Of a stretch of 24,229 bases of DNA, positions 14,547 to 22,905 are shown in pieces (position 1 is the stretch's first letter; every line of letters starts with the position of its first letter). The DNA comes from Puniceicoccaceae bacterium. Its GTDB lineage: Bacteria; Verrucomicrobiota; Verrucomicrobiia; Opitutales; Coraliomargaritaceae. The notes beneath the pieces are model-generated. The model had not been told where the DNA came from. It saw only the letters and a program-made list of their open reading frames with translations, and searched no databases. The DNA lies in the NCBI GenBank assembly GCA_003566795.1, contig PXBU01000251.1:1-24229 (forward strand). The letters run 5' to 3'. A program made the translations under genes and the position numbers.

Positions 14547-16644
14547 TGAAGAGATACTCGTCTTTGGTCGCGATAGGGAAGATAAACTCGAAACGATTGC
14601 CCCTGTCCCGATCGGTCTTCACCTCAATCGAGCCACCACAGCGTTCGGCGTAGCGTCGGCACAAGCAGAGCCCGAGCCCGATGCCAGCGTGCGAGCGCGT
14701 GCGGCTCATGTCGAGTTGTTGAAAGGGTTGAAATAAGTGCTTCTTGCTCTGTTCCGAGATGACAGGCCCCGGATCGACCACGGCCAATCGGGCATTCGGT
14801 GGCGCTGAGCTGAGTTCGACCCGGATGGTGCCGGGGCTGGAGTGTTCGAGGGCATTATTGATGAATGCATCGAGAATTTCAGTCACTGCGGTTTCATCGG
14901 CGGTAAAGGTTTCCAGGCAATCCTCGCTTACCGAATATTTTAGCGAAAAACCTTTCATCTTGGCCCGTTCGTGATGTCTTTGCAGGGCCATTTCCAACCA
15001 GATTTTAGCGTCCTCGATCCAGCGCAGCTCGTTAGTGGTTTGGCCGCCCAATTCCGAGTACCGAATGATGCGATCGACCAATTCAGTCAAGTGATGACCA
15101 GCTTGAATCGCGGTTTCGAGTAGCTGTTTCGTTTCGCGGTCCGACATCTCCTCGGCTACCATTTCACAGGGCCCTACAATGTGGTTCAGCGGGGTGCGTA
15201 GCTCGTGACTGATTACGGAAAGGAAGGCGGCCTTGGCCTCATCGCCCGCCTGTGCTTCACGCAGGGCTCTTTTCATCGCTTGCTCGTGTTCCTTATGAGC
15301 GGTGATGTTGTGTTTTACGCCGACAAATTTCTCGATTTGTCCATCTGCATTCTTGATGGGCGCAATTACGCTATATTCCCAGTACGGTGCCCCGTTCTTG
15401 CGGCGATTGCAAAATTCGCCTTCCCAAACCTTCCCGGCTTGGATGGTTTGCCAAAGTTCTCGGTAAAAGTGCTTCGATTGCACCCCGGCACTCAGAAGGT
15501 TGGGGTTTTGGCCGATCACCTCGGCGGCCGAGTAACCCGTCAGCTCACAAAAATAAGGATTCACATACTCGATATGCCCCTCCGCATCGGTAAAAACGAT
15601 GGAGACGTGGCACCGCTCCACCGCGCTGACGAACTCTCTGGCCCGCGCCTCGCTTTCCTTCAACGCAGCCAGTAGCCTATTTGATTCGGTTTGATCGGCC
15701 ATGATGGAATACAGGAGTTGCTGCCCGTCTATTTCAACCGGTCCAGACCGAACCAGCACCTCACGGATGCTGCCGTCGCGCAGACGATGTTGAAATTGAA
15801 ATTCGTTGATCGCTCCTTGTTGGGTCTGGTCCATCAACTGCGCCACCTCCGCTGCATCGAGGGTGTTTAAGTCGGTGATCCGCATCCGTAGCAGTTCCTC
15901 TCGGCTCCAGCCATAAAAAGACTCGGCCGCCGGATTGGTGTCCACCAGCGAGCCGCTCTGCGGGTCGATCAAGAACATGGGCAGATGATTGTTGAGGAAC
16001 AGATTGCGGTAGCGCTCCCGACTTTTTTTAAGTTCTAGCCAGTCTGTTTCGAAGCGTTTCCGGTGCTGCATCAAGAGCGCAATGGCGGTAAAAACGAAAG
16101 GATAGAACAGGATGAATACCGGGGCGATTTGCTTTAATAAAACCGTTCGGTGACCCGGCAATAAGCTTAATAATAGAACGATAGATAGTAGATGAATTAA
16201 AACTCCAATGCCGTAGAATTCTCTAAAGCGTGTTTTTTGGAGATCCTTCCCCCGCCAGTGTCGCCAGAGCAGGCCGATGAGCAGCGCGAGCAAAATTGTC
16301 AGGATGCCGGGCACCATCCCCGTGCCACCCTGATAAAAGCGAAAGCCTGCGCAAGCCACCGCCGCAATTGTTGCAGGGAGCCACCCAAAAAAAACTGCCG
16401 CTAGTCCGATCAGGATCGTGCGAGTATCAAAGACTACACCATTCCCGAAATCCACCGGTGTGGCCATGACCAAGATCCCAATGGCAGCAAGGATCAGGCC
16501 GTAGACGATGTCAGGGGACGGCCCTGGATTTTTGACAGTCGCTTCGCTACGGCGGAATCTATTTTCCGCCAACAAGAAGAAAACCAATGTCAGGCTAAGC
16601 AAGATACTGGCGTTTAATCCGAAACTACGGATGAGATCCTCCAT
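14542..16644 (-). CDS. Membrane sensor histidine kinase: 5TM LytS-like - PAS - PAS - HisKA - HATPase
   Basis: A 700-residue inner-membrane kinase. An N-terminal block of hydrophobic helices (about 10-195) contains the 5TMR_LytS-type signature DTRTILIGLAAVFFGWLPA (73-91) and the FRFYQGGTGM loop. Two PAS domains follow (about 208-318 and 335-450); the second has a well-kept NPYFCELTGY element and a PAC motif. HisKA carries H480 in ISHELRTPLN. The ATPase domain has N box INNALEHS (595-602) and G2 GIGLGLCLC (654-662), but G1 reads DPGPVIS instead of DxGxGIS, so ATP binding may be altered. No receiver is attached and no response regulator is adjacent. gluQRS follows 49 bp downstream. Input stimulus unknown. 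Confidence 0.93.
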   Translation of the reverse strand: MEDLIRSFGLNASILLSLTLVFFLLAENRFRRSEATVKNPGPSPDIVYGLILAAIGILVMATPVDFGNGVVFDTRTILIGLAAVFFGWLPATIAAVACAGFRFYQGGTGMVPGILTILLALLIGLLWRHWRGKDLQKTRFREFYGIGVLIHLLSIVLLLSLLPGHRTVLLKQIAPVFILFYPFVFTAIALLMQHRKRFETDWLELKKSRERYRNLFLNNHLPMFLIDPQSGSLVDTNPAAESFYGWSREELLRMRITDLNTLDAAEVAQLMDQTQQGAINEFQFQHRLRDGSIREVLVRSGPVEIDGQQLLYSIMADQTESNRLLAALKESEARAREFVSAVERCHVSIVFTDAEGHIEYVNPYFCELTGYSAAEVIGQNPNLLSAGVQSKHFYRELWQTIQAGKVWEGEFCNRRKNGAPYWEYSVIAPIKNADGQIEKFVGVKHNITAHKEHEQAMKRALREAQAGDEAKAAFLSVISHELRTPLNHIVGPCEMVAEEMSDRETKQLLETAIQAGHHLTELVDRIIRYSELGGQTTNELRWIEDAKIWLEMALQRHHERAKMKGFSLKYSVSEDCLETFTADETAVTEILDAFINNALEHSSPGTIRVELSSAPPNARLAVVDPGPVISEQSKKHLFQPFQQLDMSRTRSHAGIGLGLCLCRRYAERCGGSIEVKTDRDRGNRFEFIFPIATKDEYLFK

Positions 16645-16669
16645 GAATAAGCGTTAGATGGGTAAAATG

Positions 16670-16698
16670 ATTGAATCAATAAAAAAGCTCTGTGGCAA
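16670..16698 (-). promoter_or_regulatory. Promoter for the LytS-type histidine kinase
   Basis: On the minus strand, TTGCCA (16693-16698) and TTCAAT (16670-16675) are separated by 17 bases. The start would be about 20 bases before the ATG at 16644. A matching promoter for the divergent tamB gene is not evident in the 152-bp gap. Confidence 0.4.
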
Positions 16699-16796
16699 TC
16701 GGGGCGAGCGGTTGTGGCAAAGGGTAGTTGCCCTGATGGCAGGAGAATTCGAAAAAAATTTGTGTTTGCGGCAGCTGAGTGACAGACTGAGCAGCC

Positions 16797-19700
16797 GTGT
16801 CTTTTCGTAAATGTATCCGCTGGTCAATGTGGCTGTTCGCTTTTTTAGCGCTCGCTCTGCTCTGCTTGGTTCTGACGAGCCGGTGGTGGCTGCCCCCGGT
16901 GCTGCCGCGCGTGGCGGCGCTGTGGGCGGTGGAGATGGCCTCGGCGGAGCGTATCGAGGACGGGGGATTGCGCTTGTCCGGCCTGGCGATGGACCTGGGG
17001 GAGACTTCCGTGGAGATCGACCGGGTCGATCTGCCTTTCGAGTGGGTGTATGTGCGGGAGCGTTTTTTTGGCGAGTGGTCGGCGGCGTCCACTCTCCGGA
17101 TCGGGCATGTGCGGATTCTGGCCGGAGAGGCGCCCGCTGAGCCGGAACCGGTCGAGGTCGAAGGCTTCCTGCCCCAAATTCGGCGGCAGGTATCACAAGG
17201 CATGGCCGCCGCCGATCCCTGGTTGCCGAGGGTTGAGCTGGAGGGGATCGAATATCGTGATCCGACCCAAGTGGTCGCGTCTGTCCAGACGGTGGTTTAT
17301 GAAGATCGGCGGCTCACCGGCGAGGCGTCCTTTCATCCGCTTCCCGGACGCTTGCAGTTTGTCGCCGATTTTACTGCGGCGGCTCCCTGGCGGCTGGAAT
17401 TTTCGCAGGCGGAATGGGCGCTTTCCGGATCGCTTGAGCTGGAGGGCGACGACCAGCGGCTCGTTGCGGAAGGTCAGCTGGAGCGGGGCGACTCCACGGC
17501 GCAGCTAACGGCTCGCTTTGGTGCGGCCGGATGGTTGCCGGAAGCAGCGAGCGCCTCCAGTGATGGCTTTGAGATCCGGGAATTTCACCTGCCCCTGAAT
17601 GAGGACTTCTCGCTGGCGGCGTTCCGGATCAACGCGCTCGATGCGCAATGGGACGGCGCGGATTACCGCTTCCAGAGCTCAGGCCAAACCCGGGTGCAAG
17701 CGGAGGCGGTGCCTGATCAAGCAGTGGCTTTTGAGCTGTCGGGGCGCGGAAATCTGGAGGCGCTGCGCCTGGAGGCGGCCTCCTTGGTCAGCGAATGGGC
17801 CAAGGTGGATCTGCGCGAGCCACTCACCGTGGATTTTAAACGGCGCAGCTTTATAGGCGAAGCGCAGTTGCGGGCCGAGGCGGACTTGGCGGGGCAGCCA
17901 TGGTTCGAAGCCGTCGGCCGGATCGAGGCGGCACTGAGTGCCGACGCGGAATCACCGGATGTGTTGCATTTTGATTTACGTGGGGAAGGGCTGGGCTACG
18001 CAGATTATGCGGTCGAAGGCATTGCGGCGCAGGGGCGGTTGGGCTTTAATAAGGTGCACCTGGATTCACTTGTCGTGACCCCGGCGGATGCGGAAGCCGG
18101 TGAAGAGGTGGCACTTTCAGGGACGGTTGATTTGGAGGCATCGACCTTGGACTTTGAATACAGCGCAGAACTCGGTGCGGACTGGGTCAATCGCATGATC
18201 GGCCAGCCAGTGCTGGTTGCGCCTCTTGTGTTGCGGGCGGGACAGGTGACGGGCCCCTGGGACGCGCCGGAAGTGCGCGGGGAGGTGCAAACCACCATTC
18301 AGGCAGAAGCCAGCCATCCGGTTGAGCTGTCTGCGGCCTTGCATTGGGACGGACGGGAGCAGTTGGCTTGGCAGGGCGTGGCGCGCTGTCAGGGCGCGGC
18401 GATTGAAAGTGTGGGGAGCGTTTCGCTGGAAGAGGCGGCGGTTGCCCTGCAAGTAGAGTCGCTCCGCTGGAGTGATCCGGAGCGCCCCGTGCTGAATCTT
18501 AAGTCACCCGCGCATCTGCGCTGGCTGCACGCTGGCGATTCCTTGGAAGAGCGGTTGTCGGTTTCGGCCTTTGTCTTGCAGGGAGATGACATGGAGGTCT
18601 CTGCGACTTACGCACCTTCGGAGGGCTTGAGTCTGCACTTGGAAAATGTGTCGCTGGCCCGCGTCGATCGTTGGGTGCGTGCGGAGCTTCCCCTCTATCA
18701 TATCGAATCCATCCGGTGTGAACTGACGGAGTTCCGCCCCTATCTGGCGGGAAACGTGCAGTTGATGGTGGAGGAGAGGATCGATGCGGGGGTGCTGGCC
18801 CGGCTGGATTTCGTCGCCGGCTTGAAGGAGCACTCGGTTCTGGTTCAAGACCTCACGCTTCGTTTTTCCGGTGAAGAGGTGCTGCGGGGGGCGCTGGAGG
18901 TGCCGCTGGGCTTACGCTTGCCGCTGCCGGATCCGGAGACTTCAGGAGCGAAGCAGTCCTTCTATACGCTCGGAGACGGGGCGCTTCGTGGGAAGTTTAC
19001 CGGTCAGGCGTCGCCGGAATTTTCCAGCTGGTTGCACGAGCGCACGGGTCTGCGGATCGAGCGAACGTCCCTGGACATGGAGATTGCCGGCAACCTGAGC
19101 GATCCTGTCGGGCACGTCCACTTGCAGGCCGCCGAGCTTGATGTCGCCCCCGGCGTGGACGATCTTACGCTGCCGACGATCGATGAGCTGGACCTGCGCG
19201 TGCAGTTGGATGAACGGAGTCTGGTGGTCCAGGCGCTGAATTTTTCTGTGAACCAGAGTGCTGTCCAAACTTCTTTTACCGTGCCAGTGGAGGCGCTGCT
19301 GGATCAGTTGGATACGGCTGCTTTCGACCCGATGCCGATTTTGGAGGCAGCTGCGGGTGAGATCCAGTTGGTCGCCTGGGAAATGGAAAATTGGCTGGAC
19401 TGGCTGCCGCCTCATTTCCGCCGCACGGGCCAATTGAGCGGCTCGCTGAGTCTGGCACCCCGGATGGAACTGTCCGGGCAATTGAGCTTCGAGGATTTCG
19501 GACTGCGGCCGACCGCGTCGCTGCCTTCGATCGATCAGATCAAGGGCCAGCTTCGCTTGGAGAACCGGCTGGTCCAGGTGGATCAGGCCAGTGCACGCTT
19601 TGGCGGCAGCCGGGTCGATTTCGACGGGCAATTGGACGTGACGGACTTGGCGCAACCACAGTGGTTCTTTGATGTGAAGGGAAACAACGTGCCCATTGTC

Positions 19701-20516
19701 CGCACGACAGAGATGATCCTGCGCAGCGATCTGGATATCCGTGTCGACGCCCTGGACGCGGCGCTGCCACCCTTGGTTGCGGGTAACCTGAATCTAAGAT
19801 CCAGCACGCTGCTGGTGGATTTTGATCCTTTGGCACCGCGGGTGCGGGGAGGGGCCACCTTGCGTCCGCCGTTTTTCGAAATTTCCGAAGCGCCTTTTGC
19901 TGACTGGCGTTTCGACCTGCGCGTTGATGGCGACCGCTTCATGCGGGTGCGCAGTCCCTATTTCAGCGCCCGCTTGAGTGCGTCGATGGAGCTGACGGGA
20001 ACTTTCGCGGAGCCCGAGTTGCTCGGCTCGATCCGCACCAGCGAAGCCAATCTGAGCTTTCCCGGTGCCAGGTTTGTCATCAATGAAGGCGAGGCACTGA
20101 TCGAAGCGAGCCGACCCAATGAAGTGCAGCTGTCCTTCAATGGGATCGCGCGGAGGGCCTCCACTGTCATCGTGATGGATGTCTCGCAAACGCTGGAGGA
20201 CCCGCTGATTCACTTTGAGTCGACGCCATTGATGTCGCAGGCTGACATCGTGCGCTTGCTGGCAACGGGAAGCGCGAGCGGAGGTGGTGTGGGTAATCTC
20301 GGTATCTACCTCGGGCAGGGGATGATGGGGCCCGGCGGCATGAACGACGGTTTGACGGATCGCATAACCGTGAATGTCGGCGAAGAAACCAGTCGCAGTG
20401 GACGCTCGACGGTGGGCGCGATTTATGAGCTTACCCCGCGATGGGCCGTCGAGGGCGAATACGATGTATTTGATGCCTACAATGCCAACCTGATCTGGAC
20501 GATCTTTAGCCGATGA
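16797..20516 (+). CDS. tamB: TamB/AsmA-like envelope protein (DUF490)
   Basis: A large periplasm-spanning protein thought to help move phospholipids or autotransporter-type proteins between the membranes. The 1239 residues start with a single signal-anchor helix (about 8-30 after the basic FRKCIRW). A long stretch of beta-strand-rich repeats follows, with alternating hydrophobic residues and no catalytic motif. The conserved DUF490 end spans about 880-1239: typical blocks are FPGARFVINEGEALIEASRPN, DPLIHFESTPLMSQADIVRLL and the terminal TPRWAVEGEYDVFDAYNANLIW. The GTG start at 16797 gives the basic leader; an in-frame ATG at 16827 would cut it short. Its TGA overlaps the tamA ATG in ATGA, so the pair is coupled. 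The order tamB-tamA is the reverse of E. coli. Confidence 0.9.
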   Translation: MSFRKCIRWSMWLFAFLALALLCLVLTSRWWLPPVLPRVAALWAVEMASAERIEDGGLRLSGLAMDLGETSVEIDRVDLPFEWVYVRERFFGEWSAASTLRIGHVRILAGEAPAEPEPVEVEGFLPQIRRQVSQGMAAADPWLPRVELEGIEYRDPTQVVASVQTVVYEDRRLTGEASFHPLPGRLQFVADFTAAAPWRLEFSQAEWALSGSLELEGDDQRLVAEGQLERGDSTAQLTARFGAAGWLPEAASASSDGFEIREFHLPLNEDFSLAAFRINALDAQWDGADYRFQSSGQTRVQAEAVPDQAVAFELSGRGNLEALRLEAASLVSEWAKVDLREPLTVDFKRRSFIGEAQLRAEADLAGQPWFEAVGRIEAALSADAESPDVLHFDLRGEGLGYADYAVEGIAAQGRLGFNKVHLDSLVVTPADAEAGEEVALSGTVDLEASTLDFEYSAELGADWVNRMIGQPVLVAPLVLRAGQVTGPWDAPEVRGEVQTTIQAEASHPVELSAALHWDGREQLAWQGVARCQGAAIESVGSVSLEEAAVALQVESLRWSDPERPVLNLKSPAHLRWLHAGDSLEERLSVSAFVLQGDDMEVSATYAPSEGLSLHLENVSLARVDRWVRAELPLYHIESIRCELTEFRPYLAGNVQLMVEERIDAGVLARLDFVAGLKEHSVLVQDLTLRFSGEEVLRGALEVPLGLRLPLPDPETSGAKQSFYTLGDGALRGKFTGQASPEFSSWLHERTGLRIERTSLDMEIAGNLSDPVGHVHLQAAELDVAPGVDDLTLPTIDELDLRVQLDERSLVVQALNFSVNQSAVQTSFTVPVEALLDQLDTAAFDPMPILEAAAGEIQLVAWEMENWLDWLPPHFRRTGQLSGSLSLAPRMELSGQLSFEDFGLRPTASLPSIDQIKGQLRLENRLVQVDQASARFGGSRVDFDGQLDVTDLAQPQWFFDVKGNNVPIVRTTEMILRSDLDIRVDALDAALPPLVAGNLNLRSSTLLVDFDPLAPRVRGGATLRPPFFEISEAPFADWRFDLRVDGDRFMRVRSPYFSARLSASMELTGTFAEPELLGSIRTSEANLSFPGARFVINEGEALIEASRPNEVQLSFNGIARRASTVIVMDVSQTLEDPLIHFESTPLMSQADIVRLLATGSASGGGVGNLGIYLGQGMMGPGGMNDGLTDRITVNVGEETSRSGRSTVGAIYELTPRWAVEGEYDVFDAYNANLIWTIFSR

Positions 20517-22600
20517 AACACTCCCGACTCAGAATTGTTATCGGGCTTTGCCTGCTCATGTTTACCGGGACACTCTTGGGGCAAACGAATCTTACTATCA
20601 AAGGCATGGGTTTTTTTGAGAACCGTTCGCTCAAGCAGCGCTTGGCCTTTTTGCAGGATCTGGAGCCGGACCAACCTGCCACACTGGATGCCGCGCTGCT
20701 CGAAGACAGCGCCTTCCTGCTGATCGAGCAACTACGTCGGGATGGCTATTTGCAGCCGACGGTCGAAGCGGTCCTCACAAAATCTGGCGACGACACCCGC
20801 CGCGTGAGCTGGACCAGTCCCTACACCATCCAGTTGGAGGCCTATGTTGTTGCCGATGAGGTCGCCTTCCGGCTCGAGCCGGGGCCGCTGGCTTACTACG
20901 AGGAAGTCATTATCGACGGGGTGTCAGCGATCCCGGTGGAGACTTTGCAGCGCTACTTCGTGCCGGGCGGTGTGCTGTTTCAGACGCGAAGCGCCAAGGT
21001 CTTCACCTGGGAGAATTTCGACCGCCGGATCGGGCGGGTGTTACAAACGTTGGAGACGATGGGCTATCGGGATGCGCAGGTGGTCGAGCGCGAGGCCGCA
21101 CACAATGCCGAAACCGGCGCGGTCGATGTGAGCTTGAGGTTTGAGCCGGGGCCGCGCCACTACCTTGGGAGTTTGATCCACGTTGTCCGCAAAGATGGGG
21201 TTGAGTCCGAGGCATCGATTCCGGTCGATTCGGATACCTTACTGACCAGGTTCTGGGAGCGGGATCAGCGCAGCTTTTACCGGAATGAGGCTTTTGTGGC
21301 CGGTTATCCCGACGCGCAGATTTCACTGGAGCAAATTTCAGCTGATGAGTCGGAGGATGGGGAGACCAAGACGGTGGATCTGCGGATCATCGCCGATTGG
21401 GGCGAGCCCGTGACACTCGGTGCCGTTCATTTTCAAGGCGATGACGGCACGCGCTCAAAATTTCTGCGGAAGCGCCTCGATTTGGAGCAGGGCGAGCCAC
21501 TCAACCGCCTGGAGGTGGACCGGGCACGACGGCGCATGATGGGCTTGGGTATTTTTCGCAATGTTTCCACTGATTATGAGCCGGATACCGGAGCCGAGCG
21601 GGATGTGGTCTATGCGCTCGAGCCGGGACTCCGCCAAGAGCTGAAGCTTCTCGGTGGTTGGGGTAGCTACGAGCAGGCGCGGGCTGGCTTCAATTGGGAG
21701 CACCGCAATATCTTTGGGCGGGCGCATAGCTATCAAGTTAATGCCAAACAAAGCCTGAAAGCGACGCGTGGCGAAGTGCGTTACTCGATTCCCCAGTTTT
21801 TGGGTTCCGGTATCTCATTGTATACGAATGCTGAATACAACAGGCGGGAGGAACTTACCTTTGACCGCTCAAATCGCGGCGTCTCGGTGGGCGCTGCCTT
21901 CACGACTTTTGGCGGCTTGCGCTTGTCCTCGGAATACGGCATTTCCCGCGAAGAAGCGGATCGTAAAGACGGTTCTTCTTTTGAGGCGAGAGATACGGCC
22001 ACGGTGGCGAGTTTGCGCTTTCGGGTCGGCTACGACCAGCGCGATAATGTTTTGGCACCCAGTTCCGGGTGGAGTGCCTACAGCGATTTAAAGATCGCGA
22101 ACCGTGTGCTGGGAGGAGGGGTCGACTTCCAAAAGTTGGAAATGGGCGGCAGTTATCACTTTGCTCTGACAGATACTATCATCATGCACCTCGGGCTGCG
22201 GGGAGGCGTGATCCACACCGCGGGCGATACCGTGACCAACATTCCCTTCAACGAACGATTCTTCCTGGGGGGAGAGAATACGATGCGTGGCTACCGGGAG
22301 GGTGAGGCCTCACCACTCGATCTGGCCGGGGATCAGATTGGGGCAGAAACGTATTCCATGTTAAATCTGGAACTGGAGCAACGGGTGTTCTCCAGATTTT
22401 CAGCAATTGTCTTTCTGGATTCGGTGTTGCATGCGCGGGATGACTTCACTGGTGAGACTGAATTGCTCTATTCAGTCGGCTTGGGGCTGCGCTACCAAAC
22501 TGCGATTGGACCGGTGCGCTTGGAATACGGGCACAATCTTAATCCGCGCCGTGAGGACCCGGACGGCACGCTGCATTTCTCGATAGGCTTTCCCTTTTAA
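20513..22600 (+). CDS. tamA: Omp85 outer-membrane barrel with POTRA domains, TamA/BamA-like
   Basis: A 695-residue outer-membrane protein. A signal peptide (about 1-23, ending LLG-Q) is followed by POTRA-like domains (about 123-215, 216-298 and 299-372, probably one more before these). A 16-strand barrel follows (about 375-695). Barrel hallmarks are the lid-loop motif MRGY (R592) preceded by FLGGENT, repeated aromatic-ended strands, and a C-terminal beta-signal ending in Phe (FSIGFPF). Coupling to tamB makes TamA the best assignment, the outer-membrane partner of TamB. The protein could also be a second BamA-like insertase, since the two families differ little by eye. A foldback repeat follows ten bases after the stop. 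Confidence 0.88.
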   Translation: MKHSRLRIVIGLCLLMFTGTLLGQTNLTIKGMGFFENRSLKQRLAFLQDLEPDQPATLDAALLEDSAFLLIEQLRRDGYLQPTVEAVLTKSGDDTRRVSWTSPYTIQLEAYVVADEVAFRLEPGPLAYYEEVIIDGVSAIPVETLQRYFVPGGVLFQTRSAKVFTWENFDRRIGRVLQTLETMGYRDAQVVEREAAHNAETGAVDVSLRFEPGPRHYLGSLIHVVRKDGVESEASIPVDSDTLLTRFWERDQRSFYRNEAFVAGYPDAQISLEQISADESEDGETKTVDLRIIADWGEPVTLGAVHFQGDDGTRSKFLRKRLDLEQGEPLNRLEVDRARRRMMGLGIFRNVSTDYEPDTGAERDVVYALEPGLRQELKLLGGWGSYEQARAGFNWEHRNIFGRAHSYQVNAKQSLKATRGEVRYSIPQFLGSGISLYTNAEYNRREELTFDRSNRGVSVGAAFTTFGGLRLSSEYGISREEADRKDGSSFEARDTATVASLRFRVGYDQRDNVLAPSSGWSAYSDLKIANRVLGGGVDFQKLEMGGSYHFALTDTIIMHLGLRGGVIHTAGDTVTNIPFNERFFLGGENTMRGYREGEASPLDLAGDQIGAETYSMLNLELEQRVFSRFSAIVFLDSVLHARDDFTGETELLYSVGLGLRYQTAIGPVRLEYGHNLNPRREDPDGTLHFSIGFPF

Positions 22601-22609
22601 TCTAACGCA

Positions 22610-22740
22610 TCGTAGGGGCTTTCCTGTCTTTGACCATGAGCCTTGTCGAATGGTGGGAAGCCCGCGAGCGCACGAAAGCGCCTATGAACTTCCCTGCCCT
22701 CTGGAACGCTCGCGGGTGCCGCAAGCGGACACCCCTACGA
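22610..22740. repeat. Nested foldback element between tamA and the helicase gene
   Basis: The outer arms TCGTAGGGG (22610-22618) and CCCCTACGA (22732-22740) are perfect 9-base inverted repeats. Inside are the perfect 10-base pair CCCGCGAGCG (22661-22670) and CGCTCGCGGG (22707-22716), a GGGCTTTCC/GGGAAGCCC pairing, and a small hairpin around CCGCAAGCGG. It has no coding capacity. It looks like a REP/MITE-type palindromic repeat or a structured 3' RNA end. The outer end CTACGA is shared with the element after the helicase. Confidence 0.75.
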
Positions 22741-22905
22741 ACAGGATCGCAATTCCACGCAATTATTTCTTCTTGAAAAGCAGTGTGATGGCGGCATGGT
22801 GTTTGGAGTTCTGGCGGACTCCTCGTTTTGTTCGGAGCCTGCACAGGACCTTTTTGGACCCGGATACAAGTTGTTGGCCGGGCATTCACTCAGCAAACAC
22901 ATAGT
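22741..22905 (+). other. Leader region of the RNA helicase gene
   Basis: There is no gene here. It holds a hairpin-forming GGAGT...ACTCC (22805-22822) followed by TCGTTTTGTT. This could end the tamA transcript or form part of a helicase 5' untranslated leader. TTGAAA occurs at 22773 but no convincing -10 follows at the right distance. A TTG-initiated in-frame extension from 22828 is possible but not supported. Confidence 0.3.

Noticed and set aside
16654..17196. Minus-strand frame over the start of tamB
   Set aside because: Proline/arginine-rich shadow of tamB that also crosses the intergenic promoter region.
18942..19655. Antisense frame of 237 codons inside tamB
   Set aside because: Shadow of the tamB reading frame; the translation is Gln/His/Arg-rich without any motif.
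22828..22905. TTG-initiated extension of the helicase
   Set aside because: ATG 22906 gives the standard N-terminus; the extra residues show no family resemblance and overlap a hairpin region.
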